Below, piece after piece: positions 53,201-61,215 of a stretch of DNA of 64,000 bases (its first letter is position 1; each line of letters opens with the position of its first letter). A program made the translations under genes and the position numbers. Location of the stretch: NCBI RefSeq assembly GCF_002007645.1, contig NZ_CP019791.1, positions 3,340,593-3,404,592 on the forward strand. The letters are read 5' to 3'. Under the pieces are notes generated by a model. It made no database searches and was not told the origin of the DNA. It worked only from the letters and a program-made list of their open reading frames with translations. Source of the stretch: Anaerohalosphaera lusitana. Lineage in GTDB: Bacteria > Planctomycetota > Phycisphaerae > Sedimentisphaerales > Anaerohalosphaeraceae.

Positions 53201-53802
53201 GCGTAATAGATGCCACCAATACCATCTACGTAGCCAGAACCTCTTCGGAAAGTTCCGGCGGCGATAATGATTTTGTCGCGGAAACCACTACGTTTGATGA
53301 ATTTGAATCCGGCATAAATCTCACGATCACTCCACATATCAGCCAGGGTGATTTGCTCAGACTTGAACTCGAACTTGATCGATCAAACCAGGATCCACCC
53401 TCTTCATCAGATGAGAACGTTCCACCCGGACCAAAACGCGCCAATACTATCGGTACCACTGTGACAGTACCGAACAGCAGCACCATCATACTTGGCGGAA
53501 TATTGCAGCTCAACCAATCCAAGGGAACCGAAAAGGTCCCATTCCTCGGCGACTTGCCGCTGGTTGGAGGCCTTTTCAGAGGCATTAACAACAGCGACCA
53601 ACAGACAAAGCTATACATCTTTGTCAAGGCCCACATCGTAAGACCAAATCAGGAAAGTACAGGCCTGCCTGACCTGGAAAACATTTCTAAACAAAAACGT
53701 GATGCCTTCGAAGACGCGGAGCGCGAGTTCCAGGAATACCAGAGCTGGCCAGGCATCGAACCCGAACCTGTCGACCCGCTCAAGGTACTTGATGCAGAAT
53801 AA
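50278..53802 (+). CDS. gspD: Type II secretion secretin GspD, enlarged
   Basis: GspD forms the outer-membrane channel. At 1174 residues it is much longer than the common 650. A signal peptide (to about 32) is followed by an unusual region to about 395, the second half of which (about 180-390) is rich in Glu, Gln, Lys and Pro. Then come the N0-N3 domains (about 395-860), including LTALIELVGKQLGLNYIYDP and three ring-building repeats separated by Thr/Arg/Gln-rich loops (about 590-625 and 700-735). The secretin domain (about 865-1122) has VPNSSTIILGGILQLNQSKG and VPFLGDLPLVGGLFRG. A ribosome site GGAG precedes the ATG by seven bases. Confidence 0.93.
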   Translation: MLTGWLSCYRRNRLNLMIVLVILTALPTLLSAAEDSKTKKAAIRRNISKKLINVPAKQAAEILKSLDIGQDVNDLTSNIILVTGQDAEDTRKAREVLKVIDSKRPYSFRKITSAEKAEQLPDFTAIEDEIGNIRIGTFTDPPFGETSPLAIVDTHGDSLIVIAPEDLLGTIQSKVKTALSEQQQAKEDADLPAAAEHPELVAALEKLKDKQQADKKQDQPEKAVDEQPSQKKKTDEDFMQNELFAALAEAETAAETEPNKPARQSQQVVTEQKIVEAPAEDEAQQAEKQDEAQQNQESGPMPGINTDKVMDPTLLEALKKLAEQGRPQPDQQEQEPTQLEKQQPLDTETQPADEDSKIVEDIVQEEPSPRDRSGDTLDYLQQELSEEELETTLTLPEKVELTALIELVGKQLGLNYIYDPVKIKGVVTLKLHEGKIKVRDTYALLETVLKFRGFVMTRRGDLVTIVPEAEALAQDPAFRTPDDGLRPGDVIATTIYKLDYVDTQSAAQLLQNMKLTVDIQQIPETNTLIITEYAYRINRVEKLLKMIDVPGKPKTFAYRQLKYTLAANLVTKLESLAEKLGSVTVTISPEASSPQQPAGRTPARRPTPQRRPQQRTANQGGQQPVEGIYLDVDERTNRILMIGVEEDIDAVDDLIDALDVQKQDLREIRQYEIENVGAEEVQGTLSELGIISGTAGQYGGRSRTATRRTPARPQTNQRQPQPQTTTTTGAGTGEDILSEEPQVVVLEATNSLLVNASPEQHEQVALVIAYVDAKLEKAANPYVIYSLENQKPEELATVLEKILDATSVESKGVAQEGGVQTEQQMEEEEVIIVPDEKSASLIVYANRKKQEQVAEMIEILDRLRPQVLIDVTLVEISKDETFNYDLELVSAFPDLDHTSGLLNNIGNTTTDDVLNDLNTNAWDRSNFLDLRSSGGRLDAFYADNQIQGLLTLIQEKGYGRVLAQPKILVNDNEEGVIDATNTIYVARTSSESSGGDNDFVAETTTFDEFESGINLTITPHISQGDLLRLELELDRSNQDPPSSSDENVPPGPKRANTIGTTVTVPNSSTIILGGILQLNQSKGTEKVPFLGDLPLVGGLFRGINNSDQQTKLYIFVKAHIVRPNQESTGLPDLENISKQKRDAFEDAEREFQEYQSWPGIEPEPVDPLKVLDAE

Positions 53803-53838
53803 TCGAACCAGACACCCGTTACCTTTGTATAAGTTGCG

Positions 53839-55530
53839 ATGAAACAATTACTAATAAATACAGCCAAAAGAACCGGAATAGTAAATCCCGATTCGCTGGC
53901 TCAGTATCTGGAGGACACCGCACAGGACTCCAGACGCATCGACCAGAAACTGCTCACCGCGCCCAATTTTACCGAGGACGCGGTACTGCAGCTCTTCGCC
54001 GATGCGCTCGGGCTTGAATACTATTCCGAAATAACCGCAGACGATGTGCCCTCGAAGTTCGTCGAGACCGTCCCTGCTACCTACGCCCAGCACCATTACC
54101 TGATCGGAATCCAGAACGGCACCGACGAGCTGTCCGTGGTAACCGCGTCACCGCTCGATACCGCAGCGGTCGACAACGTCTCGAAACTAACGGGCCTGCC
54201 CACAAAGCCGGCCCTGGCGTCCAAGACGACCATCACCGCGGCCATCGACGTCGCATATGAGCAGAAGACGACCGTCATCGAAGAAGTCGCTGAAGAACTC
54301 GACTCGCAGAACCTCGACGATCTGGCTGACGAGGTCCAGAGCTCCGACGACCTGCTCGACGTCGTAAACCGTCCGCCGGTCATCAGGCTCGTAAACGATG
54401 TCCTCTTCCGCGCACTGCAGATGCGTGCCAGCGACATCCACATACATCCGTTCGAAACAAAAATACAGATACGCTACCGCATCGACGGCATACTATACGA
54501 CACCCTCAGCCTCAATCGCAACGTCCTCTCACTGGTCATCTCCCGTATCAAGGTCATGGCCGGCATGGACATCGCTGAGCGACGTATGCCCCAGGACGGC
54601 CGAACATCCGTCCGCCTCGGTCAGCGTGAGATCGACCTGCGTGTCAGCACCGTCCCCACAAGCTACGGCGAACGTGCTGTACTGCGTATTCTCGACAAAA
54701 CCACCGGCCTGCTGGACATGAAGGACCTCGGGTTCGCGGAAAACGACCGAAAACGATTCGACGGCATGATCAACCGTTCCCACGGCGTGATCTTCGTAAC
54801 AGGTCCCACGGGTTCGGGTAAAAGTACAACGCTCTACTCATGTCTCAACCGTATCGACTCGACTCAGAAAAACGTCATGACCGTCGAGGACCCGATCGAA
54901 TATCAGCTTCCGGGCATCAGTCAGATGCAGGTAGCGAGCAAAAAAGGCGTTACCTTCGTAAACGCCCTTCGGCACATCCTGCGTCAGGACCCCGACGTGA
55001 TAATGGTCGGTGAGGTGCGTGACCAGGAGACAGCCGCTACCGCGATCCAGTCCTCTCTGACCGGTCACCTCGTATTCAGTACGCTGCATACGAACGACTC
55101 GGCAGGTGCCGTCTCGCGACTGCTCGATTTCGACATCGAGCCGTATCTCGTCAGCTCGTCGCTGCTGTGCATACTAGCCCAGCGTCTAGTAAGGCGTATC
55201 TGCCCCGAGTGCCGCCAGGCGTACGAACCCAGCGCACACGAGCTTCGCGAACTCGGCATAGGACCGGGCAATGAAAATACGAAATTCTACGTCGGCACAG
55301 GCTGCTCGAAATGCTTCGACACAGGCTATCGCGGCCGTATCGGCATCTACGAGCTGCTCACAGTCGACGAGGACCTTCGCGAAATGATCTACCGCCGTGA
55401 CTCATCAGGCGTCATAAAGAAAAAAGCGATCGAAAACGGCATGCGAACACTGCGAATGGACGGTTCAGATAAAGCGGCACAGGGTGTGACAACAGTCGCA
55501 GAGGTCCTCAGAGTGACCCAGCCCGACTAG
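53839..55530 (+). CDS. gspE: Type II secretion ATPase GspE
   Basis: This cytoplasmic hexameric ATPase drives pseudopilus assembly. The 563-residue protein has an N-terminal MshE/GspE-N domain (about 1-150), then the ATPase with Walker A GPTGSGKST (322-330), the Asp box TVEDPIEY, Walker B-type DPDVIMVGEVRD and the His box TLHTNDSAGA. Four cysteines at 455, 458, 489 and 492 form the zinc site typical of GspE. PilB is a close relative; the surrounding gsp genes decide the call. Confidence 0.95.
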   Translation: MKQLLINTAKRTGIVNPDSLAQYLEDTAQDSRRIDQKLLTAPNFTEDAVLQLFADALGLEYYSEITADDVPSKFVETVPATYAQHHYLIGIQNGTDELSVVTASPLDTAAVDNVSKLTGLPTKPALASKTTITAAIDVAYEQKTTVIEEVAEELDSQNLDDLADEVQSSDDLLDVVNRPPVIRLVNDVLFRALQMRASDIHIHPFETKIQIRYRIDGILYDTLSLNRNVLSLVISRIKVMAGMDIAERRMPQDGRTSVRLGQREIDLRVSTVPTSYGERAVLRILDKTTGLLDMKDLGFAENDRKRFDGMINRSHGVIFVTGPTGSGKSTTLYSCLNRIDSTQKNVMTVEDPIEYQLPGISQMQVASKKGVTFVNALRHILRQDPDVIMVGEVRDQETAATAIQSSLTGHLVFSTLHTNDSAGAVSRLLDFDIEPYLVSSSLLCILAQRLVRRICPECRQAYEPSAHELRELGIGPGNENTKFYVGTGCSKCFDTGYRGRIGIYELLTVDEDLREMIYRRDSSGVIKKKAIENGMRTLRMDGSDKAAQGVTTVAEVLRVTQPD

Positions 55531-55573
55531 ACGTACGAACAGCAACCATCGTCTGTATTGACAGCGGATAAAT

Positions 55574-56779
55574 ATGGCAAGATTTGCATACACAGCAATA
55601 AACCACAACGGCAAAACAGTCAAAGGCACTGTGACCGCTGAAAGTCCGTTCTCAGCCCGAAAACACCTCCGCGCAAAGGGCATCCACCCTACGGGCATAA
55701 AGCAGGCCCCGCGCGAAGAACAGTCAGCGTCTATCAAACGCATATTCAAGAAGAACAGCAAGGCCCAGGTCACCGAATTCACCCGCCAGCTCTCGACTAT
55801 GCTAAACTCGGGCATCAAGCTCACCGAGGCGATCTCGGTACTGGTCCAGCAGCTATCGGACGAAGAATTCAAGCATGCGATAACCGACCTGCGCGACCGC
55901 GTCATCAGCGGCGAATCCTTCGCGGACATCCTCGGCGAATACCCGCAGTACTTCGACGTCATCTACGTCAACATGGTACGCGTCGGTGAGGTAACCGGAA
56001 CGCTGTCCGAGTCGCTGGCCACTATCGCCGACTTCATGGAAAAACGACGTCGCGTCGAATCCAAAATGTTCACCGCGATGATCTACCCGATGATCCTCAT
56101 CACCGCCTGTACGATCGCCGTGTTCATCCTGACAGTTTTCATACTGCCCAAGATCATCGAGCAGATCCCCACAAAGGAACTGCCCTGGATAACCGAGGCG
56201 ATGATGAAAACCAGCGAAGTAATGCGAAGCCCCTGGGCACTGGCTATTTTCGGCGGTATCGCAGTCATCATCACGGCCTACAAGAAATTCGTCAAGACAC
56301 CCCGCGGAGCACGTATCAGGGACAAGTTTCTACTCTCCCTGCCGATGTTCGGCCCGCTGATCAGGCAAAGGATCATCGCGCGTTTCGCGTCGACGCTGTC
56401 AACACTGCTCGGCTCGGGCCTTTCCATGGCTGAATCGCTCAAGATCGTCGCACAGGTCAGCGGAAACACCATCATGGCCGACGCCATAACAAGGTCGCGA
56501 GAACGCATACTCTCCGGTGCCGACATCGCAACCCCCCTTCGCGACAGCGGCGTGATAGACCCCACGATCGCCCATATGGTCACCGTAGGCGAAAAGTCCG
56601 GTGAACTCGAACAAATGCTTATGTCAATTTCCCAGAACCTCGAGTCCAATTCCGACGTAGTAATCGAGCGTTTATCCGCAGCATTGGAACCCGTGATCAT
56701 CGTCGGACTGGTTATAGTTGTGGGCCTGGTGGTCTTTGCAACCATTCTGCCGATACTTCAGTATTCTTCGCAGATTTAA
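55574..56779 (+). CDS. gspF: Type II secretion inner-membrane protein GspF
   Basis: The 401-residue platform protein has two T2SSF domains (about 68-190 and 270-395), with FTRQLSTMLNSGIKLTEAIS and FASTLSTLLGSGLSMAESLK at matching positions, each followed by MVRVGEVTGTL or MVTVGEKSGEL. Three membrane segments are seen near 170-192, 220-236 and 370-395. It binds GspE and GspL. Length and order are standard. Confidence 0.95.
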   Translation: MARFAYTAINHNGKTVKGTVTAESPFSARKHLRAKGIHPTGIKQAPREEQSASIKRIFKKNSKAQVTEFTRQLSTMLNSGIKLTEAISVLVQQLSDEEFKHAITDLRDRVISGESFADILGEYPQYFDVIYVNMVRVGEVTGTLSESLATIADFMEKRRRVESKMFTAMIYPMILITACTIAVFILTVFILPKIIEQIPTKELPWITEAMMKTSEVMRSPWALAIFGGIAVIITAYKKFVKTPRGARIRDKFLLSLPMFGPLIRQRIIARFASTLSTLLGSGLSMAESLKIVAQVSGNTIMADAITRSRERILSGADIATPLRDSGVIDPTIAHMVTVGEKSGELEQMLMSISQNLESNSDVVIERLSAALEPVIIVGLVIVVGLVVFATILPILQYSSQI

Positions 56780-56825
56780 AATTTGAAAACGCAATTCAAA
56801 GCTAAACTACTTTTCAGAGGGAAAC

Positions 56826-57263
56826 ATGAGAGCCAAAAGACGTAACAGAAGAGCATTCACAATGGTCGAACTGATCGCAATCATCGTGATTCTCGGCCTG
56901 CTAAGTGCCGTCGCAATGAGAAGCTTTACCGGCGTCATGGACAAAACCCGTGTCCAGACAACCAAGTCAAGTCTTAAGACACTCCACGACGCTGTGATCC
57001 AGTTCAAGTTCGAGACGGGCCGCTATCCAAGCGAAGATATGGGCCTGGAAGAGCTGGTCGTGGAACCAACGGACGTTACCGGCTGGACGCCCGGCGGATA
57101 CCTCGAAACCACCGAAGTACCGCAGGACGCATGGGGCAACGACTTCGTCTACATGAGACATCCAGACAGCGGAAAGCCTTTCGTCATCATCAGCTATGGT
57201 GCTGACGGAGAGCCCGGCGGCGAGGACTATAACGCTGACCTCTACAGTACCGATGCAAGCTAA
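56826..57263 (+). CDS. gspG: Major pseudopilin GspG
   Basis: The 145-residue major pseudopilin has FTMVELIAIIVILGLLSAVA (11-30) as the methylated N-terminal helix, with Glu at +5 (E15). The residue before the cut is Ala10, not the usual Gly. The C-terminal part has the GspG features YPSEDMGLEELV, GGYLE, DAWGNDFVYM and ISYGADGEPGGEDYNADLYS. An AGAGG ribosome site precedes the ATG. It overlaps gspH by 11 bases. Confidence 0.93.
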   Translation: MRAKRRNRRAFTMVELIAIIVILGLLSAVAMRSFTGVMDKTRVQTTKSSLKTLHDAVIQFKFETGRYPSEDMGLEELVVEPTDVTGWTPGGYLETTEVPQDAWGNDFVYMRHPDSGKPFVIISYGADGEPGGEDYNADLYSTDAS

Positions 57264-57876
57264 AAACACGCTACATCTTGCATATGGAAACAATAAAGCC
57301 GGTGAGCACCGCTCCAGAGGGGTCGTGCTCATCGAGCTTATTATGGTCGTCGTGGTCATCGGCCTGATGACCGCTGTTGCCTCCATAGCACTGACGGGCC
57401 GCATCGGACCTGCCAAACTGCAGTCACAGGCACGCGACCTGATCAAGACCTTCGAGATGGCCCGCGACGGCGCGGCACGAAGCGAAAACCGCTACGCTAT
57501 CCGGATCGATTTCATTGACCAGACTTACACGCTTCGCGAGATACCGCCCGAGGGCATGGAAAAATCCCTCAGCGAAAATCCGATAATCAAACAGGTCGAG
57601 CTGACACCCTCCCAGGCACAGTTCGACTACGTATACTTCGATGACGGTACGGACTCAAGATTCCCAGGCCCCGGCCGAGACGCGACAAGCGCCACGTTTC
57701 TCGCGGGTCGTGCCGGGTGGCAGAACGGTGGCAAGATAGTCCTCATAGATCAGGACGGCAACCCCTGGTCGATCATAGTGAACCGTATCGGCAGAAACAT
57801 CGAACTCGTAGAGGGCGACAGCGAAATATTCGAAAACGTCCTTAAACCAAGATCGCGAACGGAACTTATATTCTGA
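57253..57876 (+). CDS. gspH: Minor pseudopilin GspH
   Basis: The 207-residue protein has a 23-residue leader ending at Gly23 and the helix VVLIELIMVVVVIGLMTAVA, with Glu at +5 (E28) and Val instead of Phe at +1. The ATG at 57253 lies inside the end of gspG in another frame and gives a leader of plausible length; a GTG at 57196 would be too far upstream. The globular part carries ARDLIKTFEMARDGAARSEN, as in GspH/FimT proteins. It sits in the tip complex with I, J and K. Confidence 0.85.
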   Translation: MQAKNTLHLAYGNNKAGEHRSRGVVLIELIMVVVVIGLMTAVASIALTGRIGPAKLQSQARDLIKTFEMARDGAARSENRYAIRIDFIDQTYTLREIPPEGMEKSLSENPIIKQVELTPSQAQFDYVYFDDGTDSRFPGPGRDATSATFLAGRAGWQNGGKIVLIDQDGNPWSIIVNRIGRNIELVEGDSEIFENVLKPRSRTELIF

Positions 57877-57878
57877 GC

Positions 57879-58865
57879 ATGAAAAGCAGAAGAACTAAAA
57901 AACACGGCTTCACACTGATGGAGGTGGTGCTCGCACTGGCCCTGCTCGCAGGGGTTATCTGCGCGATACTCGCCGCCACCAGCAATCTGCTCCAGGCCAC
58001 ACTCGATTCGAGAAATCGCATGCGGGCCTTCGAAACGGCCAGAATGAACATGGAAAAACTGCTCGCCCAGACCTCCGTTGAGGAAATGAACGAGTACGGC
58101 GCATCAGAAAAGTACCCGGAGATAAGCTGGGAAACCGTCGTGGAACCGTTCTATGAACCCATCACAAACCGCATGTGGATCCAGGCAACCTGCTCAGCCA
58201 CCTATCTCGACCGCGATGCCGAACAGCAGCAGGTCGAGCTTACCAACTGGGTCACCGACCTGTCCAAAGAGGACGTGCAGAAGATCCTCGACCAGCAAAA
58301 ACGCGAAGAAGAATTCCTCGAAGAACTCGAAGAGTACCCATACGGCGACAGCCCGGAAGGCCTCTACAAACACGCCAGCGTCCTCGCCGACACAGGTGAT
58401 TACCAGCGAACCGCGATCGTCGTCGATGAACTGCTCGAAAGATACCCGGACTCCGATCCCGCCGAGGGCATTAAGAACAAACTCCCCGAATGGTCGGAAG
58501 AAGCCGCCGACCAGGGCGATTACAGGTCAGCTTCCAGAATGGGCAGAACAGTCTTCAAATACTTCCCCTCGAGCTCCGCAGCCGACCAGATACGCCCCAA
58601 ACAATCTGAATGGGAAGAAAAAGAAAAAACGCAGCCGCGCAATGAACCCTCACAGCCGGACGAGCCATCCGACCCGCGCGATCCGACCGATGACAACCAG
58701 GACCGGGACGACCAACAGGATCAGCAGCCGGACGAAAACCAGCCTGATGACCAGCAACAGGAAAAACAAGCAATGGATATGACAGTAGAAGAGTTAATGG
58801 AAAATTACAATATAGACAGAAGTACCGCTGAGATGTTCTACAAGCTCTTCCAGTCTTTTAAATGA
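57879..58865 (+). CDS. gspI: Minor pseudopilin GspI with long C-terminal extension
   Basis: The N-terminal pseudopilin signal is G10 then FTLMEVVLALALLAGVICAI (11-30), Glu at +5. The first 130 residues are the size of a normal GspI. About 195 more follow: a charged helical region (130-160), two TPR-like helical hairpins (about 160-240, DSPEGLYKHASVLADTGDY and EEAADQGDYRSASRMGRTVF), an Asp/Gln/Pro-rich stretch (about 245-295) and a terminal helix (about 297-328). The extension is not part of the family. It sits two bases after gspH and overlaps gspJ by four. Confidence 0.82.
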   Translation: MKSRRTKKHGFTLMEVVLALALLAGVICAILAATSNLLQATLDSRNRMRAFETARMNMEKLLAQTSVEEMNEYGASEKYPEISWETVVEPFYEPITNRMWIQATCSATYLDRDAEQQQVELTNWVTDLSKEDVQKILDQQKREEEFLEELEEYPYGDSPEGLYKHASVLADTGDYQRTAIVVDELLERYPDSDPAEGIKNKLPEWSEEAADQGDYRSASRMGRTVFKYFPSSSAADQIRPKQSEWEEKEKTQPRNEPSQPDEPSDPRDPTDDNQDRDDQQDQQPDENQPDDQQQEKQAMDMTVEELMENYNIDRSTAEMFYKLFQSFK

Positions 58866-59725
58866 TCATGAAAAACAGCTATCGGCAAAACAGCAGCAAG
58901 CACCACGCAGGCTTCAGCATGCTCGAAGTCGTCACCGCCGTTGTAGCCGCATCCATCATCATGATCGCGACGCTGACCGCTTTCAACAGGATACGCTCGG
59001 CCACACATACAATGCACAAAGCCATCGGCTCACGCGACAAGGTTTCCGACGTCCTTCAACTGATCACTGAGGACCTGGACACACTCGCAATGCCCGGCTC
59101 CGATACACGACTGTCCGTAAGAAACCACACATTCCGCGGCATCACGAGAGCCAGGCTAACCATTGAGAACAGAATTTACGACAGCAGCAACAAGGCCCAC
59201 ACCTTCGAAAGCGTCACCTGGCAGACCGATTACGATCCTGACAGCCAGTCATTCATCCTCTATCGTGCCCACGGCGGCATGGCCCTTGAGGACCCTATCC
59301 TCGACACCGTCGGCACTGAAGAGAGCCCCTCGCAAGAGGACCTGCAGGACTCGGACCTGGAGCCTTTCATTCCTGTCGCCACGGGCCTGACCTACTTCGA
59401 AATACTGGGCATGGCAAACGGCAGAGAGCTGCAAACCTGGGCGTCTTCCAAACTGCCCACAGCCGTAAAAATAGTCCTCTCTTTCGCCGACCCCGTCGAA
59501 GTCGCGCCCGGCGAGTTCGAGATACTCGAAGAGGACCTCGTGACCCGAGTCATAGCTGTGGACCGTACACGCAAGATAAAATACAGCTTCATGAAAGAGG
59601 AATACGAACTGCCCGACCCGAATGATTTCTCATATGAAGAAGATCAGGAGGACCTGGACGAAGACACTGAAGGCGAAATGACGGATCAGTCGGCAGACGA
59701 ACTCGAATTTGAAGAAAATGAATAG
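58862..59725 (+). CDS. gspJ: Minor pseudopilin GspJ
   Basis: The 287-residue protein has a leader ending in G17 and the helix FSMLEVVTAVVAASIIMIAT, with Glu22 at +5. Globular motifs include VSDVLQLITEDLDTLA and FTSVTWQTDY-like ESVTWQTDYD. It ends with an acidic tail from about 255. It begins at an ATGATC overlapping the gspI stop; a second ATG at 58868 is possible. Confidence 0.88.
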   Translation: MIMKNSYRQNSSKHHAGFSMLEVVTAVVAASIIMIATLTAFNRIRSATHTMHKAIGSRDKVSDVLQLITEDLDTLAMPGSDTRLSVRNHTFRGITRARLTIENRIYDSSNKAHTFESVTWQTDYDPDSQSFILYRAHGGMALEDPILDTVGTEESPSQEDLQDSDLEPFIPVATGLTYFEILGMANGRELQTWASSKLPTAVKIVLSFADPVEVAPGEFEILEEDLVTRVIAVDRTRKIKYSFMKEEYELPDPNDFSYEEDQEDLDEDTEGEMTDQSADELEFEENE

Positions 59726-61031
59726 AAGCGCACTTATAAAATCCAATCCACGACAAAAAGGTGCAGCACTCATACTCGTTCTGCTTGTGCTCGTACTCGC
59801 CAGCACCGCTGTATACACCATAGGCTCGCGCATGTCCACGCACCGCCATCGCGAACAGTACGTGATAGACTACCAGAACGCACGCTACGCCGCCGATTCC
59901 GCCATGAAATACGCCCTGGCAACCGTCGGCGAAATGGACTTCGAACTCCGCCAGAGCGAATATGCAACCGAGTTCTGGGACTTCTCCGATCTGTTCCAGT
60001 TGAACGAAGAAGAATACAAACAACTGCAGCTATACCTGGCCGCCAACCCCGAACTGATGTTCGACAAGAGCGACATATACAAAAAGGGAACCAAACTCAA
60101 CGATCTCAAAAAATCCGGCGAGTTCAAAACCATCGACGAATTCTTCGAACGAGCCGACTACGACAATCCCGCAGTCGATCCTAACACTGTCACCGTGCCA
60201 GGCCCGTACGGACCCGAATGGCCCTACGTAACCGATCCGATGGAGATCGAAATTGGCGACGCCACCGTAAAGATCGAGATCGAGGACGAAAACGCAAAGA
60301 TGCCCATAATGTGGCCCACGATAAAAGACGAAGAATACCGTCGGCAGGCAAAAGACTCCTTCGACATCTTCTGCGGCTACATGGGCCTGAGCTGGGAAGA
60401 CGTTGACCTGCTCGAAAAGCAGCTTGACACAGTCGCCGAGTACAAAGAATTCAAACCGTCAACCAAGCCGACCGCCACAGAAAAACCGGTCAAACAAACA
60501 TCCAGACCATCCCAGCCGAACGCCCGAGATCGCAGAAGGAATACTGCAAACCGCAGCCGAACCGTAACAAGACGCCGATCCGCCACCGCCGACGCCGGCG
60601 ACTTCGCCCGTCTGCTCCATGGCTCGATAGTGGATCTCGAAAAACTTGCAGAGCCCATAGACAACACCGGCGACCGCTACGTTGCACCTCTCAAATATCT
60701 CGCTGTATGGGGCTCGCAGAAAGTCAATATAAACACCGCCCCGCGCCATGTACTCGAAGCAGCATTCGCCTTCGGAGGAAGCCCGGCAGAGGTAACCGAA
60801 GCAGTCATACAGGAGCGAAAACAGCAGCCATTCAAGGATATCGAGGACTTCGAAACCCGAATGTACGGCTTTTCGGACATAATTCGCCGCACAAAACCGT
60901 TCATAACGACGCAAAGTAAGTTCTTTTCGATAAAAGTTACTGCCGAACGCGGAAATGCAAGAACAGTATCAGTGGCAACCGTCGTAAAAGACGACAAGAA
61001 AGTCTCTACCGTCGCACAATACAGCTATTGA
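59718..61031 (+). CDS. gspK: Minor pseudopilin GspK
   Basis: The 437-residue tip pseudopilin has a leader ending in Gly15 and the helix AALILVLLVLVLASTAVYTI, without Glu at +5, as is usual for GspK. It shows an RMSTHRHREQYVIDYQNARY stretch, an alpha domain, a Pro/Arg/Thr-rich insert (about 250-295), and near the C-terminus the helix-hairpin-helix-like VNINTAPRHVLEAAF. The ATG at 59718 overlaps the gspJ stop; TTG at 59709 is in frame. Confidence 0.9.
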   Translation: MNRSALIKSNPRQKGAALILVLLVLVLASTAVYTIGSRMSTHRHREQYVIDYQNARYAADSAMKYALATVGEMDFELRQSEYATEFWDFSDLFQLNEEEYKQLQLYLAANPELMFDKSDIYKKGTKLNDLKKSGEFKTIDEFFERADYDNPAVDPNTVTVPGPYGPEWPYVTDPMEIEIGDATVKIEIEDENAKMPIMWPTIKDEEYRRQAKDSFDIFCGYMGLSWEDVDLLEKQLDTVAEYKEFKPSTKPTATEKPVKQTSRPSQPNARDRRRNTANRSRTVTRRRSATADAGDFARLLHGSIVDLEKLAEPIDNTGDRYVAPLKYLAVWGSQKVNINTAPRHVLEAAFAFGGSPAEVTEAVIQERKQQPFKDIEDFETRMYGFSDIIRRTKPFITTQSKFFSIKVTAERGNARTVSVATVVKDDKKVSTVAQYSY

Positions 61032-61066
61032 CGGCCTTCTAATGCACTTACCCGTCTACAGAACAT

Positions 61067-61093
61067 TTTTGCAGGAACTTTGAAGCTGCAAAA
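61067..61093 (+). other. Hairpin between gspK and gspL
   Basis: An eight-pair perfect stem TTTTGCAG (61067-61074) with CTGCAAAA (61086-61093) and an 11-base loop, in the 184-base gap between gspK and gspL. No T-run follows, so it is not a standard terminator; it might protect the upstream mRNA. Confidence 0.4.
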
Positions 61094-61215
61094 CGGTCTA
61101 ATATGTACGGACAGACGAATTAGAGGACTTTTTTGTATCGCTTTAGCAAAGCATTTGCCCTGAAAAACCGATACAATGATATATCTTTTTTTTGTAGTAT
61201 TGTGGAGCGATCTAC

